Counted from the first letter of the stretch, positions 42,668 to 51,561 are shown. The stretch is 64,000 nt of DNA from an uncultured Polaribacter sp. (GCF_947501385.1 NZ_CANMVP010000026.1:1-64000); one strand, 5' to 3'. A program made the numbers and translations. The notes: generated by a model from the letters alone, not told the origin.

Positions 42668-44380
42668 ATGAAAGTATTAAAACCAATTATGTATACAGCG
42701 GTTGCTGGAATGTTATTAGCAGGTTGTAAATCGTCAATAAATACAATTCCAGTTCCAAATGGAGCGGATACCGTAATTAATATTCCTGCAAAGAAAGGTA
42801 AATTATCAGAAATTGAGGTTCAAACTTGGAGTCATATGGATCTGGAAACAGATTCTATTCCTGGAATGAGTATTGCAAAAGCATATCAATTTTTAGAAGG
42901 AAAAAAAGGAGTATCTATTATTGTTGGGATTGCAGATTCTGGCGTAGACGTAGAACACGAAGACTTAAAAAATGTTGTTTGGATCAACCCTAAGGAGGTT
43001 GCGGGAAATAATAAAGATGATGATAGAAATGGATATACAGATGATGTTCATGGTTGGAATTTCTTAGGAAACAAAGACGGCAAAATTGTAAATGCAGACC
43101 AATTAGAAATCACCAGGATTGTAAAAAATGGAATGGATAAATTTGGTGATAAAAATGCTTCTGAAATTGCTGATGCTGATAAAGACGAGTTTCAACAATA
43201 TTTAAAATTAAAAGAAGTGTTTGAAGCGAGAGAGGCAGAAAAAAAGACGGAAATTGAGAATCTAAAAAGTACAACAGAAAGAATTCGTCAAATAGAAAAC
43301 AATTTTAAAGACGTTAAAGAATTAGCAGGTACAGAAAATTTAACGGTAGCTATTGTAAAGAGTTTAAAAGCAACGGATGATAAAATGGCTGCAAAGATTG
43401 CAGATATTTCTGGCATGTTGCAAAGAGGAATGACGGAACAAGGTTTACAAGATTATAAAAAACAACTTTCTAATTACCTAAAATCTCAAGAAAAAGGGAA
43501 AAGTTATGATTTAGATTTTGATGCACGTCAAACTTTAGGAGACAATTTATATGATATTACGGATAAATACTATGGAAACAATAACGTAATTGGTTCAAAA
43601 GATTTAGAAAGTCATGGAACACATGTTGCTGGTATTGTAGCCGCTTCTCGAAATAATGACAAAGGTGTAAATGGAGTCGCAAATAATGTAAAAATTATGG
43701 CGGTAAGAGTTGTGCCAGATGGCGATGAGCATGATAAAGATGTAGCTTTAGGAATCCGTTATGCGGTAGATAATGGTGCAAAAATTATCAATACAAGTTT
43801 TGGAAAAGCATATTCGCCAAACAAGCAATGGGTTTACGATGCGATTAGATATGCCGCTAAAAAAGACGTTTTAATTGTAAATGCAGCAGGTAACGATGGA
43901 AAAAATATTGATATTGTAAAAACATTTCCGAATGATTCTGAAGATTTGGCAAACGAAATTTCAGACAACGTGTTAACAATTGGTGCTATGAGTTTACATT
44001 ATGATGAAAAATTACCTGCAGGTTTTTCGAACTACGGAAAAATGAATGTGGATGTTTTTGCGCCAGGAGTAGATATTTATGCAACCATGCCAAAAGATGA
44101 ATATGCACCAAATAGTGGAACTTCTATGGCGGCACCTTCTGCAGCAGGAGTTGCAGCTTTGGTTCGTTCGTACTACCCAAAATTATCTGCGAGTCAAGTA
44201 AAACATATTTTAATGAATTCTGGGACTAAAATTAATTTTGAAGTAATTAAACCAGGTTCACAATCTCGAGAAAATCCAGATGGCGAAAAAGTTCCATTTT
44301 CAGATTTATCTGTTTCAGGTAGAGTTGTAAATGCGTACAATGCCTTAAAAATGGCAGATAGAATTGTAAACGGCAAATAA
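42668..44380 (+). CDS. S8 (subtilisin-family) serine peptidase lipoprotein with insertion
   Basis: The 570-residue lipoprotein (LLAGC, Cys20) has the subtilisin triad D90 (GIADSGVDVEHED), H316 (ESHGTHVAG) and S486 (SGTSMAAP), with the oxyanion Asn in NAAGNDG. The distance from Asp to His is 226 residues, far longer than the 30-60 of typical subtilases. The inserted part (about 130-290) is highly charged and helical (EAREAEKKTEIENLKS). It should act in the periplasm or on the cell surface. It is followed by an M1 peptidase gene. Confidence 0.93.
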   Translation: MKVLKPIMYTAVAGMLLAGCKSSINTIPVPNGADTVINIPAKKGKLSEIEVQTWSHMDLETDSIPGMSIAKAYQFLEGKKGVSIIVGIADSGVDVEHEDLKNVVWINPKEVAGNNKDDDRNGYTDDVHGWNFLGNKDGKIVNADQLEITRIVKNGMDKFGDKNASEIADADKDEFQQYLKLKEVFEAREAEKKTEIENLKSTTERIRQIENNFKDVKELAGTENLTVAIVKSLKATDDKMAAKIADISGMLQRGMTEQGLQDYKKQLSNYLKSQEKGKSYDLDFDARQTLGDNLYDITDKYYGNNNVIGSKDLESHGTHVAGIVAASRNNDKGVNGVANNVKIMAVRVVPDGDEHDKDVALGIRYAVDNGAKIINTSFGKAYSPNKQWVYDAIRYAAKKDVLIVNAAGNDGKNIDIVKTFPNDSEDLANEISDNVLTIGAMSLHYDEKLPAGFSNYGKMNVDVFAPGVDIYATMPKDEYAPNSGTSMAAPSAAGVAALVRSYYPKLSASQVKHILMNSGTKINFEVIKPGSQSRENPDGEKVPFSDLSVSGRVVNAYNALKMADRIVNGK

Positions 44381-44399
44381 AAATATAAATACTGTTACG

Positions 44400-44455
44400 C
44401 GGAGTCGAAATCCATTCAAACCATCATTTAGTTTGAATTCTTGACTCCGTTCAAA
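44400..44455 (+). terminator. imperfect stem-loop after the S8 peptidase gene
   Basis: CGGAGTC and GACTCCG arms and the inner TTCAAAC/GTTTGAA arms give a branched stem. The sequence (GGAGTCGAAATCC) belongs to the pool of GTCGA repeats. No T tract follows. Confidence 0.4.
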
Positions 44456-44517
44456 TAGAAAAAATTATTTTAAATAATTCTTATTACTTTTATACTTAAA
44501 TACAATCAATCAATAAC

Positions 44518-46359
44518 ATGAAAAAATTTCTACTTTTAAGTCTTGTCGTTGCTTTAATCTCTTCTTGTTCGCAAACAAAAGAAGTAAGCTATCAACAAAA
44601 AAATAATGCTAAGTTTACAACCTATTGGCAACAACATATCGATTATTCTATGTATATTGATATGAATGTAAATACCTATCAATACAAAGGAACGCAGAAA
44701 GCTGTGTATACCAATAACTCGCCAGACGAATTAAACAAAGTTTACTACCATTTATATTTTAATGCATTTCAACCAGGTTCTCAAATGGATGTAAGGTCTT
44801 TAAACATTAAAGATCCAGACAGACGTGTTAGAGATCGAATTAGCAAGTTACAACCCAATGAGATTGGTTATATAAAGGTGAATTCATTAAAACAAAACGG
44901 CACAGCAGTTACTTATGAAACTGTGGGTACAATTTTAGAGGTTACTTTAAACAAACCTATTAAATCTGGCGAAAGTGTAACCTTAGACATGATTTTTGAT
45001 GCACAAGTTCCTGAGCAAATTCGTCGTTCTGGAAGAAATAATAAAGAAGGTGTTGCCCTTTCTATGGCCCAATGGTATCCTAAAATGGCAGAATATGATG
45101 TTGAAGGATGGCACACACCACCTTATATTGCTAGAGAATTTCACGGAGTTTGGGGTAATTTTGATGTAAAAATTTCAATAGATCGGAATTATGTACTTGG
45201 TGGAACAGGATATCTACAAAACCCACAAGAAATTGGTCATGGGTATGAAAATAAAATGAAACCTTTAAATGTGCCAGATACAGACAAATTAACTTGGCAT
45301 TTTAAAGCACCAAATGTGCATGATTTTATGTGGGCTGCAGACCCAGATTTTAACCACGATATTTTAAAAATGCCAATCGGAATCAATTTGCACTTCTTGT
45401 ACAAAAAAGATTTAGAAGCAGAATATTTAAGGAATTGGAAAGATTTACAATCTCCAACAGCAGAATTAATGGCGTATTTTAGTAAGCATATTGGAAAATA
45501 TCCTTATAAACAATACTCAGTAATTCAAGGTGGAGATGGAGGAATGGAATATGCAATGTCCACTTTAATCACAGGAAAACGTAAATTTGGAAGCCTTTTT
45601 GGAGTTACAGCACATGAAATGGCACATACATGGTTTCAGTTTTTATTAGCTACAAATGAAAGCAAGCATCCTTGGATGGATGAAGGATTTACTTCTTATA
45701 TTTCTTCAAAAGCTTCCTATGAAATTATGAAAAGAGGAGATAAAAATCCAAATGCAGGACCGTATAGAGGTTATAATTATTTGGTAAAGAATAATATCGA
45801 AGAACCGTTAAGTACCCACGCAGATAGATATAACACAAATGCTGCTTATAGTACAGGTAGTTATGGTAAAGGAAGTATGTTTTTATCTCAGTTAGAATAT
45901 ATTATTGGGGAAGAAAATACTGCAGCAGGGCTTAAAAAATATTTTGAAGATTTTAGTTTTAAGCATCCAACACCAAATGATGTAAAACGTTCTATGGAAA
46001 AAGTGTCTGGAATTCATTTAGATTGGTATTTAAATGAATGGACACAAACAGTTCATACCATCGATTATGGCATTAAATCGGTTGATGGAAATAAAGTGAC
46101 TTTAGAGAGAATTGGACAAATGCCAATGCCAATAGATTTAGAAGTAACGTATACAGATGGTTCTTCAGAGAGTTTTAATATTCCTTTAAGAATGATGAGA
46201 GGAAACAAACCCACTTCTGCAACTATTTTAGAAGACTGGGCTTGGGCAAATCCTATATATTCTTTTACAACAGCTAAAAATATAAAAGCTGTAGAAATTG
46301 ATAAAAGCAAGTTAATGGCAGATATTGACTTAGATAATAATCAGTACAACGTCGATTAG
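44518..46359 (+). CDS. M1-family metallopeptidase lipoprotein
   Basis: The 613-residue protein has a lipoprotein signal (LISSCSQ). It carries the zinc site HEMAH (366-370) with the third ligand E389 in WMDEGFTSY, the exact 18-residue spacing of gluzincins. The exopeptidase motif reads GGMEY where classic aminopeptidases have GAMEN, as in other Bacteroidota M1 proteins. It should trim peptides on the outer membrane or in the periplasm. A strong bidirectional terminator follows. Confidence 0.94.
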   Translation: MKKFLLLSLVVALISSCSQTKEVSYQQKNNAKFTTYWQQHIDYSMYIDMNVNTYQYKGTQKAVYTNNSPDELNKVYYHLYFNAFQPGSQMDVRSLNIKDPDRRVRDRISKLQPNEIGYIKVNSLKQNGTAVTYETVGTILEVTLNKPIKSGESVTLDMIFDAQVPEQIRRSGRNNKEGVALSMAQWYPKMAEYDVEGWHTPPYIAREFHGVWGNFDVKISIDRNYVLGGTGYLQNPQEIGHGYENKMKPLNVPDTDKLTWHFKAPNVHDFMWAADPDFNHDILKMPIGINLHFLYKKDLEAEYLRNWKDLQSPTAELMAYFSKHIGKYPYKQYSVIQGGDGGMEYAMSTLITGKRKFGSLFGVTAHEMAHTWFQFLLATNESKHPWMDEGFTSYISSKASYEIMKRGDKNPNAGPYRGYNYLVKNNIEEPLSTHADRYNTNAAYSTGSYGKGSMFLSQLEYIIGEENTAAGLKKYFEDFSFKHPTPNDVKRSMEKVSGIHLDWYLNEWTQTVHTIDYGIKSVDGNKVTLERIGQMPMPIDLEVTYTDGSSESFNIPLRMMRGNKPTSATILEDWAWANPIYSFTTAKNIKAVEIDKSKLMADIDLDNNQYNVD

Positions 46360-46374
46360 TTGGATGTATATTTT

Positions 46375-46416
46375 CTATAAAAAAAGCGAGGTTTTTAAAC
46401 CTCGCTTTTTTTATAG
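46375..46416. terminator. bidirectional terminator between convergent genes
   Basis: Twenty-base perfect arms (CTATAAAAAAAGCGAGGTTT and complement) enclose TT. A run on the left and T run on the right serve both the M1 peptidase gene and the lysE gene. Confidence 0.92.
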
Positions 46417-47082
46417 AACAGTAATAAAATCTTCTATTTTTTCATTCGGAATAAACCCTTTTAGCATTAAAAGGAACCCAAAAACAATCAGAATCATTCC
46501 CATGATTTTTTTAACTTTATAGACCACCATAGGTGTCATTTTATTTTTAAGTTGCTTAGCGAGTAAAATTTTACCAATATCTGTAACAAAATAACCAATT
46601 AAGATGGTGCCGAAATACCAGAATATTGCATTCTGATTCATATCTAGCGTTGGACCTATAACCAAAACAGTTCCTAGCCAAAATGCTAAAACGCCAATAT
46701 TTATAAAATTTAAAAAGAACCCTTTTATAAATAATTTTAAATAATTATTTTTTATGGGGACGTCTACAATTTTTGAAGTTTCTATGGCATCTTTTTTATT
46801 TTCTTTGTCTAAGTAAGTAATAAGTCCGTAAATTATTAAAACCAAACCACCAATAAAAAATAACCTAGGGTCGTCTTTTATTTTTTCAAGAAACGACCTA
46901 CTGCCATAATAGGCAATTAAAATAAAAGCCATGTCTCCTAAAATTACTCCTAAATCAAAAGCAATTGCAGCTCTAGCGCCTTTTAAAACACTTGTTTGTA
47001 TCAACATAAAAAAAACAGGTCCTATCATAAAAGCCATGAAAAAACCTATAAAAAAAGCATTCTTAAAGTCGTGAAAATCCAT
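46411..47082 (-). CDS. LysE/RhtB-family exporter
   Basis: The 223-residue protein has about six membrane helices and the family start MAFMIGPVFFMLIQTSVLKGARAA, with later GDMAFILIAYYG. The family exports amino acids or their derivatives; the substrate is unknown. I take ATG 47082 (MDFHDF). The alternative TTG at 47091 is inside a TATTTTTG -7 box, so the mRNA would begin at or next to this ATG. It follows the PaaE-like gene by only 21 nt yet has its own promoter. Confidence 0.87.
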   Translation of the reverse strand: MDFHDFKNAFFIGFFMAFMIGPVFFMLIQTSVLKGARAAIAFDLGVILGDMAFILIAYYGSRSFLEKIKDDPRLFFIGGLVLIIYGLITYLDKENKKDAIETSKIVDVPIKNNYLKLFIKGFFLNFINIGVLAFWLGTVLVIGPTLDMNQNAIFWYFGTILIGYFVTDIGKILLAKQLKNKMTPMVVYKVKKIMGMILIVFGFLLMLKGFIPNEKIEDFITVL

Positions 47083-47088
47083 ATTTAA

Positions 47089-47096
47089 CAAAAATA
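47089..47096 (-). promoter_or_regulatory. -7 box abutting the lysE start
   Basis: TATTTTTG on the minus strand, with 6 nt to the ATG at 47082. A leaderless transcript is predicted. Confidence 0.5.
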
Positions 47097-47103
47097 CGGA
47101 AAT

Positions 47104-48147
47104 TTAAACATCATCAAAGTCAATTTTAATTTTTGATGTTGTTGGGTGTGCTTGACAAGTTAAAACAAAACCCTCTGCAACTTCACTATCGGTTAAAATA
47201 GAATTTTTAGCCATCACAGCTTTTCCTTCAGTAACTTTAGCCAAACAAGAACTACAAACACCACCTTGACACGAATAAGGAGGATCTAAATCGTTTCTTA
47301 AACTTGCCGCTAAGATATTGTCTGTTTGAGACATTGCAAAAGTAACTTCTTCCTCATCCAATAAAATAGTAATTTCAGAAGTTCCTTCTTTTATTTCAGA
47401 AGAAGCTTCTTCATCTATAGAAGCTGTAAACAATTCAAAATGAATATTTTCTTCTGAAAAATCAGCTTCTTTTAAAGTATTAGAAACAATCTGTATCATT
47501 TCTTCTGGTCCACATAAAAATGCAGCATCAAAAGAAATATTTTTGTATTTATTTTTAATGAAAAAATTAGTAATTCCACTATCAATTCTACCAAATAAAG
47601 AATTTTCCTGACGTTCTCTGCTGCAAATTAATTCTAAATTGAATTGTGGGTATTTCTTATCTAATTGCAGTAATTCATCATAGAAAATAGTATCAGCCAC
47701 CGTTTTATTCCCATAAATTAACGTAAAAGTAGCCGTTGGTTCTGTTTCTAGAACCGTTTTTATCATAGATAAAATTGGTGTTATTCCCGAGCCTGCGGCA
47801 AATGCAATGTAATTTTTATTTGCTTCTGGGTTCAGTAAAAAACGCCCTTCAGGAGCTGTTATTTCAATGGCATCGCCTACTTTTAAATCAGAAGTTGCGT
47901 ATGTAGAAAATGTTCCATTTTCTACTTTCTTTATTGCGACTCTAACTTCACCACTTTGTGGAGTAGAACAAATAGAATATGCTCTTCTAATTTCTTCTTT
48001 ATTGATTACTTTTTGAAGTGTAATATATTGCCCTGAAGTAAAATTAAAGTTAGATTTTAAGTGTTCAGGGATGTCAAATACTACAGAAACCGCATCTGCG
48101 GTTTCTTGTTTTATTTCTTGTATGTGTACTGTATTAAATTTTGCCAT
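47104..48147 (-). CDS. PaaE-like ferredoxin-NADP reductase with 2Fe-2S domain
   Basis: The 347-residue protein has three parts: an FAD domain with RRAYSICSTP, an NAD(P) domain with AGSGITPILSMIK and DAAFLCGPEEMI, and a C-terminal plant-type 2Fe-2S domain. The cluster cysteines are in SCQGGVCSSC and LTCQAHP. This is the layout of PaaE and related electron-transfer proteins that supply monooxygenases. No paa genes are present in the window, so a general electron-transfer role is more likely. It is 8 nt downstream of asd. Confidence 0.9.
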   Translation of the reverse strand: MAKFNTVHIQEIKQETADAVSVVFDIPEHLKSNFNFTSGQYITLQKVINKEEIRRAYSICSTPQSGEVRVAIKKVENGTFSTYATSDLKVGDAIEITAPEGRFLLNPEANKNYIAFAAGSGITPILSMIKTVLETEPTATFTLIYGNKTVADTIFYDELLQLDKKYPQFNLELICSRERQENSLFGRIDSGITNFFIKNKYKNISFDAAFLCGPEEMIQIVSNTLKEADFSEENIHFELFTASIDEEASSEIKEGTSEITILLDEEEVTFAMSQTDNILAASLRNDLDPPYSCQGGVCSSCLAKVTEGKAVMAKNSILTDSEVAEGFVLTCQAHPTTSKIKIDFDDV

Positions 48148-48154
48148 AAATGTT

Positions 48155-49144
48155 TTACACTAAATTATTTTCAACCAAATATTCAGCTATTTGAACTGTG
48201 TTTGTAGCAGCTCCTTTTCTTAAGTTGTCTGCAACAATCCACAAATTTAAGGTATTTTCTTGAGATTCGTCTCTTCGAATTCGCCCAACAAAGACTTCAT
48301 CTTTGTTATGTGCATTCATTGGCATTGGATACACGTTATTTGCCAAATCATCTTGTACAATAACTCCTGGAGTTTCGCTTAATAAAGTACGAACTTCATC
48401 CAAATCAAAATCATTTAAAAACTGTACATTTACAGCTTCAGAATGCCCGCCAGCAGTAGGAATTCTAACCGCAGTTGCAGTGACAGAAAAAGAAGCATCG
48501 CCTAAAATTTTCTTTGGTTCTTTTACCAATTTCATTTCTTCTTTTGTGTAGCCGTTTTCTAAAAAAACATCACAATGAGGTAAGGCATTTCTTCCAATTT
48601 TATGCGGATACGCCATTTCGCCATCAATACCAGCTTCTTCATTATCTAATTGCTGCACCGCTTTTACGCCCGTTCCAGAAACAGATTGATAGGTAGAAAT
48701 TACCAAACGTTTCATCTTGTATTTTTTATGCAAAGGCGCTAAAGCCATTACTAACTGAATCGTAGAACAATTTGGATTGGCTATGATTTTATCATCCGCA
48801 GTTAAAACAGCACCATTAATTTCTGGAACTACTAATTTTTTAGTAGGATCCATTCTCCAAGCAGAAGAATTATCAATTACAGTAGTACCAACTGCTGCAA
48901 ATTTAGGTGCCCATTCTAAAGAAGTATCTCCACCAGCAGAAAATAACGCAATATCTGGCGTCATTTTTACAGCGTCTTCTAAAGTGACTACAGTATATTC
49001 TTTTCCTTTATACGATAATTTTTTACCAGCAGATCTTGCAGATGCTACAGGTATTAATTCCGTTATTGGTAAATTACGTTCTTCTAAAACTTTCAACATT
49101 ACTGTGCCAACCATTCCAGTTGCGCCAACTACAGCTACTTTCAT
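48155..49144 (-). CDS. asd: aspartate-semialdehyde dehydrogenase
   Basis: The 329-residue enzyme makes aspartate semialdehyde from aspartyl phosphate, for lysine, threonine, methionine and diaminopimelate synthesis. It has GATGMVG at the start, the catalytic Cys in NPNCSTIQL, and GGHSEAV with the active His. I use ATG 49144 (MKVAVVGATG). The frame continues to 49240, but those 32 codons run over a family-C repeat and have no dehydrogenase character. Confidence 0.95.
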   Translation of the reverse strand: MKVAVVGATGMVGTVMLKVLEERNLPITELIPVASARSAGKKLSYKGKEYTVVTLEDAVKMTPDIALFSAGGDTSLEWAPKFAAVGTTVIDNSSAWRMDPTKKLVVPEINGAVLTADDKIIANPNCSTIQLVMALAPLHKKYKMKRLVISTYQSVSGTGVKAVQQLDNEEAGIDGEMAYPHKIGRNALPHCDVFLENGYTKEEMKLVKEPKKILGDASFSVTATAVRIPTAGGHSEAVNVQFLNDFDLDEVRTLLSETPGVIVQDDLANNVYPMPMNAHNKDEVFVGRIRRDESQENTLNLWIVADNLRKGAATNTVQIAEYLVENNLV

Positions 49145-49149
49145 TCTTT

Positions 49150-49200
49150 TTAATTTAGATTCCTGCTGAAGTTTATCTTGAGCGATAGACGAAAGACAGA
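49150..49200 (-). repeat. dispersed repeat family C, copy 3
   Basis: On the minus strand it reads TTTCGTCTATCGCTCAAGAT, then AAACTTCAGCAGGAATCTAAA, matching the copies at 15581 and 16262. It forms the leader just upstream of the asd ATG. Confidence 0.55.
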
Positions 49201-49365
49201 AAGACAGTTTAATTGTTTTTTGAAAAATTTTAAAAAGCATTTTTCATTGTTACAAAGATGCTTAAAAAAGCGCAAAATAAATGGGTAAAAATGTTATAAA
49301 TCAACTAAAGTTTAAAATTTAGTTACATATTTTTCTGATGTTTAAAATTAAACTTTTTATTTTTT

Positions 49366-49462
49366 TGAAGCTATTTCCAGCTTTCCGCACTCGCTTTTTT
49401 TGCTGAAAAACAAAAAAGAGCTCAAACAAATGCTTCAATCTGGGCTAAACCCTTTTGCTAAC
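49366..49462. repeat. dispersed repeat family A, copy 3 (shortened)
   Basis: CCAGCTTTCCGCACTCGC, TTTTTTGCTGAAAAACA, GCTTCAATC and GGGCTAAACCC follow the order of copies 1 and 2, with the middle part shortened. It lies in the 400-base divergent region between asd and trhO, which holds no ORF. Confidence 0.6.
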
Positions 49463-49516
49463 TTTTAGTTTTCAGCAATTATCAGTGAAAATCTGTGAAA
49501 TCCGTGTCCAAATTTG

Positions 49517-49524
49517 TATTTTTG
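49517..49524 (+). promoter_or_regulatory. -7 box for trhO
   Basis: TATTTTTG matches TAnnTTTG; predicted transcription start near 49529, 32 nt before the ATG. Confidence 0.5.
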
Positions 49525-49560
49525 TAACCACATTTAATTATAAACTTAAAAAAGTATAGC

Positions 49561-50592
49561 ATGCAACTGTACAACAAGTTAAGCGCCATAGAACGCGCTG
49601 CACTAATTGATGAAGCTGGCAAAGACCGCCTCACCATTTCTTTTTATCAATATTTTAAGATAGAAAATCCACAATTACTTAGAGATAAATTATTCTTAGA
49701 ATGGAACGCCTTAGATGTTTTAGGTAGAATTTATGTTTCTTTTGAAGGCATCAATGCACAATTATCAGTTCCGTCAGAAAACTTTTATGCGTTAAAAGAG
49801 CAGTTAGACAGTATTTCTTTTTTAAAAGATATTCGACTGAATGTTGCAGTAGAACATAATAACAAGTCCTTTTTAAAATTGAAAGTAAAAGTTAGAGACA
49901 AAATTGTTGCTGATGGTTTAAATGACGAAACCTTTGATGTGACCAATAAAGGTGTGCATTTAAATGCTGCGGAATTTAACGAAATGTTAGCAAATCCTGC
50001 TACGATTTGTGTAGACATGCGCAATCATTACGAAAGCGAAATTGGTCATTTTGAGGGCGCAGTAACTCCAGATGTAGATACATTTAGAGATTCTTTAGAT
50101 ATTATTGAAGCAGATTTAAAAGATAATAAAGAAGATAAAAATCTATTGATGTATTGTACGGGCGGAATTCGTTGCGAAAAAGCATCTGCATATTACAAAC
50201 ACAAAGGTTTTAAAAATGTTTTTCAGTTAGAAGGTGGCATTATAGAATATACACGTCAAGTAAAAGAAGAAGGCATCGAAAACAAATTTATTGGTAAGAA
50301 TTTTGTTTTTGATCATCGAAGAGCAGAAAAAATTACAGACGATGTGGTTTCCAATTGTCATCAATGTGGAAAACCTTGTAATACTCATACAAATTGCGCA
50401 AACGAAGCCTGTCACTTATTATTTATTCAATGTGATTCATGTTCAGAAACCATGGAAAACACCTGCTCTACAGATTGTCAAGAAATTATTCAATTGTCTT
50501 TTGAGGAGCAAAAAGAACTTCGAAAAGGCAAGGGAAATAGTAATAAAATCTTCAAAAAAGGCAGGAGTGAAGTGTTGAGGTTTAAGAGGTAA
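49561..50592 (+). CDS. trhO: tRNA uridine(34) hydroxylase (rhodanese type)
   Basis: The 343-residue protein has an N-terminal acylphosphatase-like domain and a rhodanese domain with VCVDMRNHYESEIGHFEGA and the active loop MYCTGGIRCEKAS. The C-terminal segment is rich in paired cysteines (CHQCGKPCNTHTNC). This is the YceA/TrhO family, which makes 5-hydroxyuridine at position 34 of some tRNAs with oxygen. It is monocistronic, followed by a family-D repeat. Confidence 0.94.
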   Translation: MQLYNKLSAIERAALIDEAGKDRLTISFYQYFKIENPQLLRDKLFLEWNALDVLGRIYVSFEGINAQLSVPSENFYALKEQLDSISFLKDIRLNVAVEHNNKSFLKLKVKVRDKIVADGLNDETFDVTNKGVHLNAAEFNEMLANPATICVDMRNHYESEIGHFEGAVTPDVDTFRDSLDIIEADLKDNKEDKNLLMYCTGGIRCEKASAYYKHKGFKNVFQLEGGIIEYTRQVKEEGIENKFIGKNFVFDHRRAEKITDDVVSNCHQCGKPCNTHTNCANEACHLLFIQCDSCSETMENTCSTDCQEIIQLSFEEQKELRKGKGNSNKIFKKGRSEVLRFKR

Positions 50593-50635
50593 GTTTCTAA
50601 GATTCTAAGACTGTAAGAATTTCAATTTAAAAGCG

Positions 50636-50785
50636 AACTGTCAAACTGAGCCTGTCGAAGTTTTTATTAAAGATTCTTCACTTCGTTTCTTGTTCTGAAT
50701 GACAGGATAAACTTAAATATAGATAAATGATTAGTAATCAGACTGTCATTCAGAGGGAAGTATGACCGATGAATCTCAGCTTCAA
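50636..50785. repeat. family D repeat pair before the YefM/YoeB genes
   Basis: ACTGTCAAACTGAGCCTGTC and TCTTGTTCTGAATGACAGG (50689-50707) are roughly inverted. A second unit, ACTGTCATTCAGAGGGAAGT with GATGAATCTC, follows at 50741-50777. The pattern matches the GTCATT family at 38850. No ORF is seen in this 250-base gap. Confidence 0.5.
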
Positions 50786-50832
50786 AAGTATTTTAGCAAT
50801 CAATAAAGTACGTAAACAAGTACTTTTTTTAG

Positions 50833-50840
50833 TATCTTTG
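50833..50840 (+). promoter_or_regulatory. -7 box abutting the yefM start
   Basis: TATCTTTG matches TAnnTTTG, with 4 nt to the ATG at 50845. The transcript should start at the initiation codon. Confidence 0.55.
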
Positions 50841-50844
50841 CAAT

Positions 50845-51093
50845 ATGGAAACAGTAAATTATACAGATTTTCGCTCAAACTTAAAACATTGGTTCGATAA
50901 AGTTTTTGATAATGTAAGCGATATCATTATCAAACGAAAAGATGGAAAAGATCTTGTTTTAATCTCCTTAGATGAGTATAATTCTTTAAAAGAAACTACG
51001 TACTTGCTAACCGGAAAAAATAGAGATGTTTTATTAAACGCTATCAAAGAATTGGAGGCAGATAAAGGCGTTCAAAAAGAATTAATAGAATAG
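50845..51093 (+). CDS. yefM: YefM/Phd-family antitoxin
   Basis: The 82-residue protein has the Phd/YefM N-terminal fold: TVNYTDFRSNLKHWFDKVFD and IIKRKDGKDLVLISLDEYNSLKET, with an acidic C-terminal tail that should wrap the toxin. The usual role is to repress its own promoter with YoeB as corepressor. The stop codon is directly followed by the toxin ATG with no gap or overlap. The promoter box lies 4 nt upstream, implying a leaderless mRNA. Confidence 0.93.
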   Translation: METVNYTDFRSNLKHWFDKVFDNVSDIIIKRKDGKDLVLISLDEYNSLKETTYLLTGKNRDVLLNAIKELEADKGVQKELIE

Positions 51094-51354
51094 ATGAAAC
51101 TGATTTGGTCTACTTCTTCGTGGGAAGATTATTTATATTGGCAAAAGGTTGATAAAAAAATCGTAAAACGAATGAACGAGCTCATTAAAAGTTGTTTAAG
51201 AACACCTTTTGAAGGAATTGGGAAACCAGAATCATTAAAAGGAGATCTACAAGGGTATTCGTCTAGACGAATAACATCAGAACACAGATTGGTATACAAA
51301 TACGAAAACGAGCAAATTTTTATTGCAGCTTGTCGTTATCATTATGGGAAGTAA
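51094..51354 (+). CDS. yoeB: YoeB-family mRNA interferase toxin
   Basis: The 86-residue protein has the Txe/YoeB pattern throughout: WSTSSWEDYLYWQ, KRMNELIKSCLRTPFEGIGKPE, SLKGDLQGYSSRRI, EHRLVYKY and a final ACRYHYGK. The Glu, Arg and C-terminal His-Tyr of the YoeB active site are in place. YoeB cleaves mRNA in the ribosomal A site. This locus appears intact. Confidence 0.94.
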   Translation: MKLIWSTSSWEDYLYWQKVDKKIVKRMNELIKSCLRTPFEGIGKPESLKGDLQGYSSRRITSEHRLVYKYENEQIFIAACRYHYGK

Positions 51355-51561
51355 GTTTTTCTTATAAATTTCTACTACGAATTCTATCAATTCATTTGCG
51401 TATTATAATTCAATATTTTTTGTCAAAAATTTACCTTTTACTTCTCAATGAGATTTCATATATTTACTGATTAGACTTTGTTAAGTTGCTTTTTTGTAGC
51501 AACTTGATAATCAAATTATGAACAGTAAAAAGCTTCGAGCTTTTCTAAAAATATAAATTAC

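Noticed and set aside
48777..49169. 130-codon plus-strand frame
   Set aside because: Antisense to asd, with no independent promoter or family resemblance.
49144..49240. 32-residue N-terminal extension of Asd
   Set aside because: The extension is a translated repeat C copy; the Rossmann start MKVAVVGATG begins at 49144.
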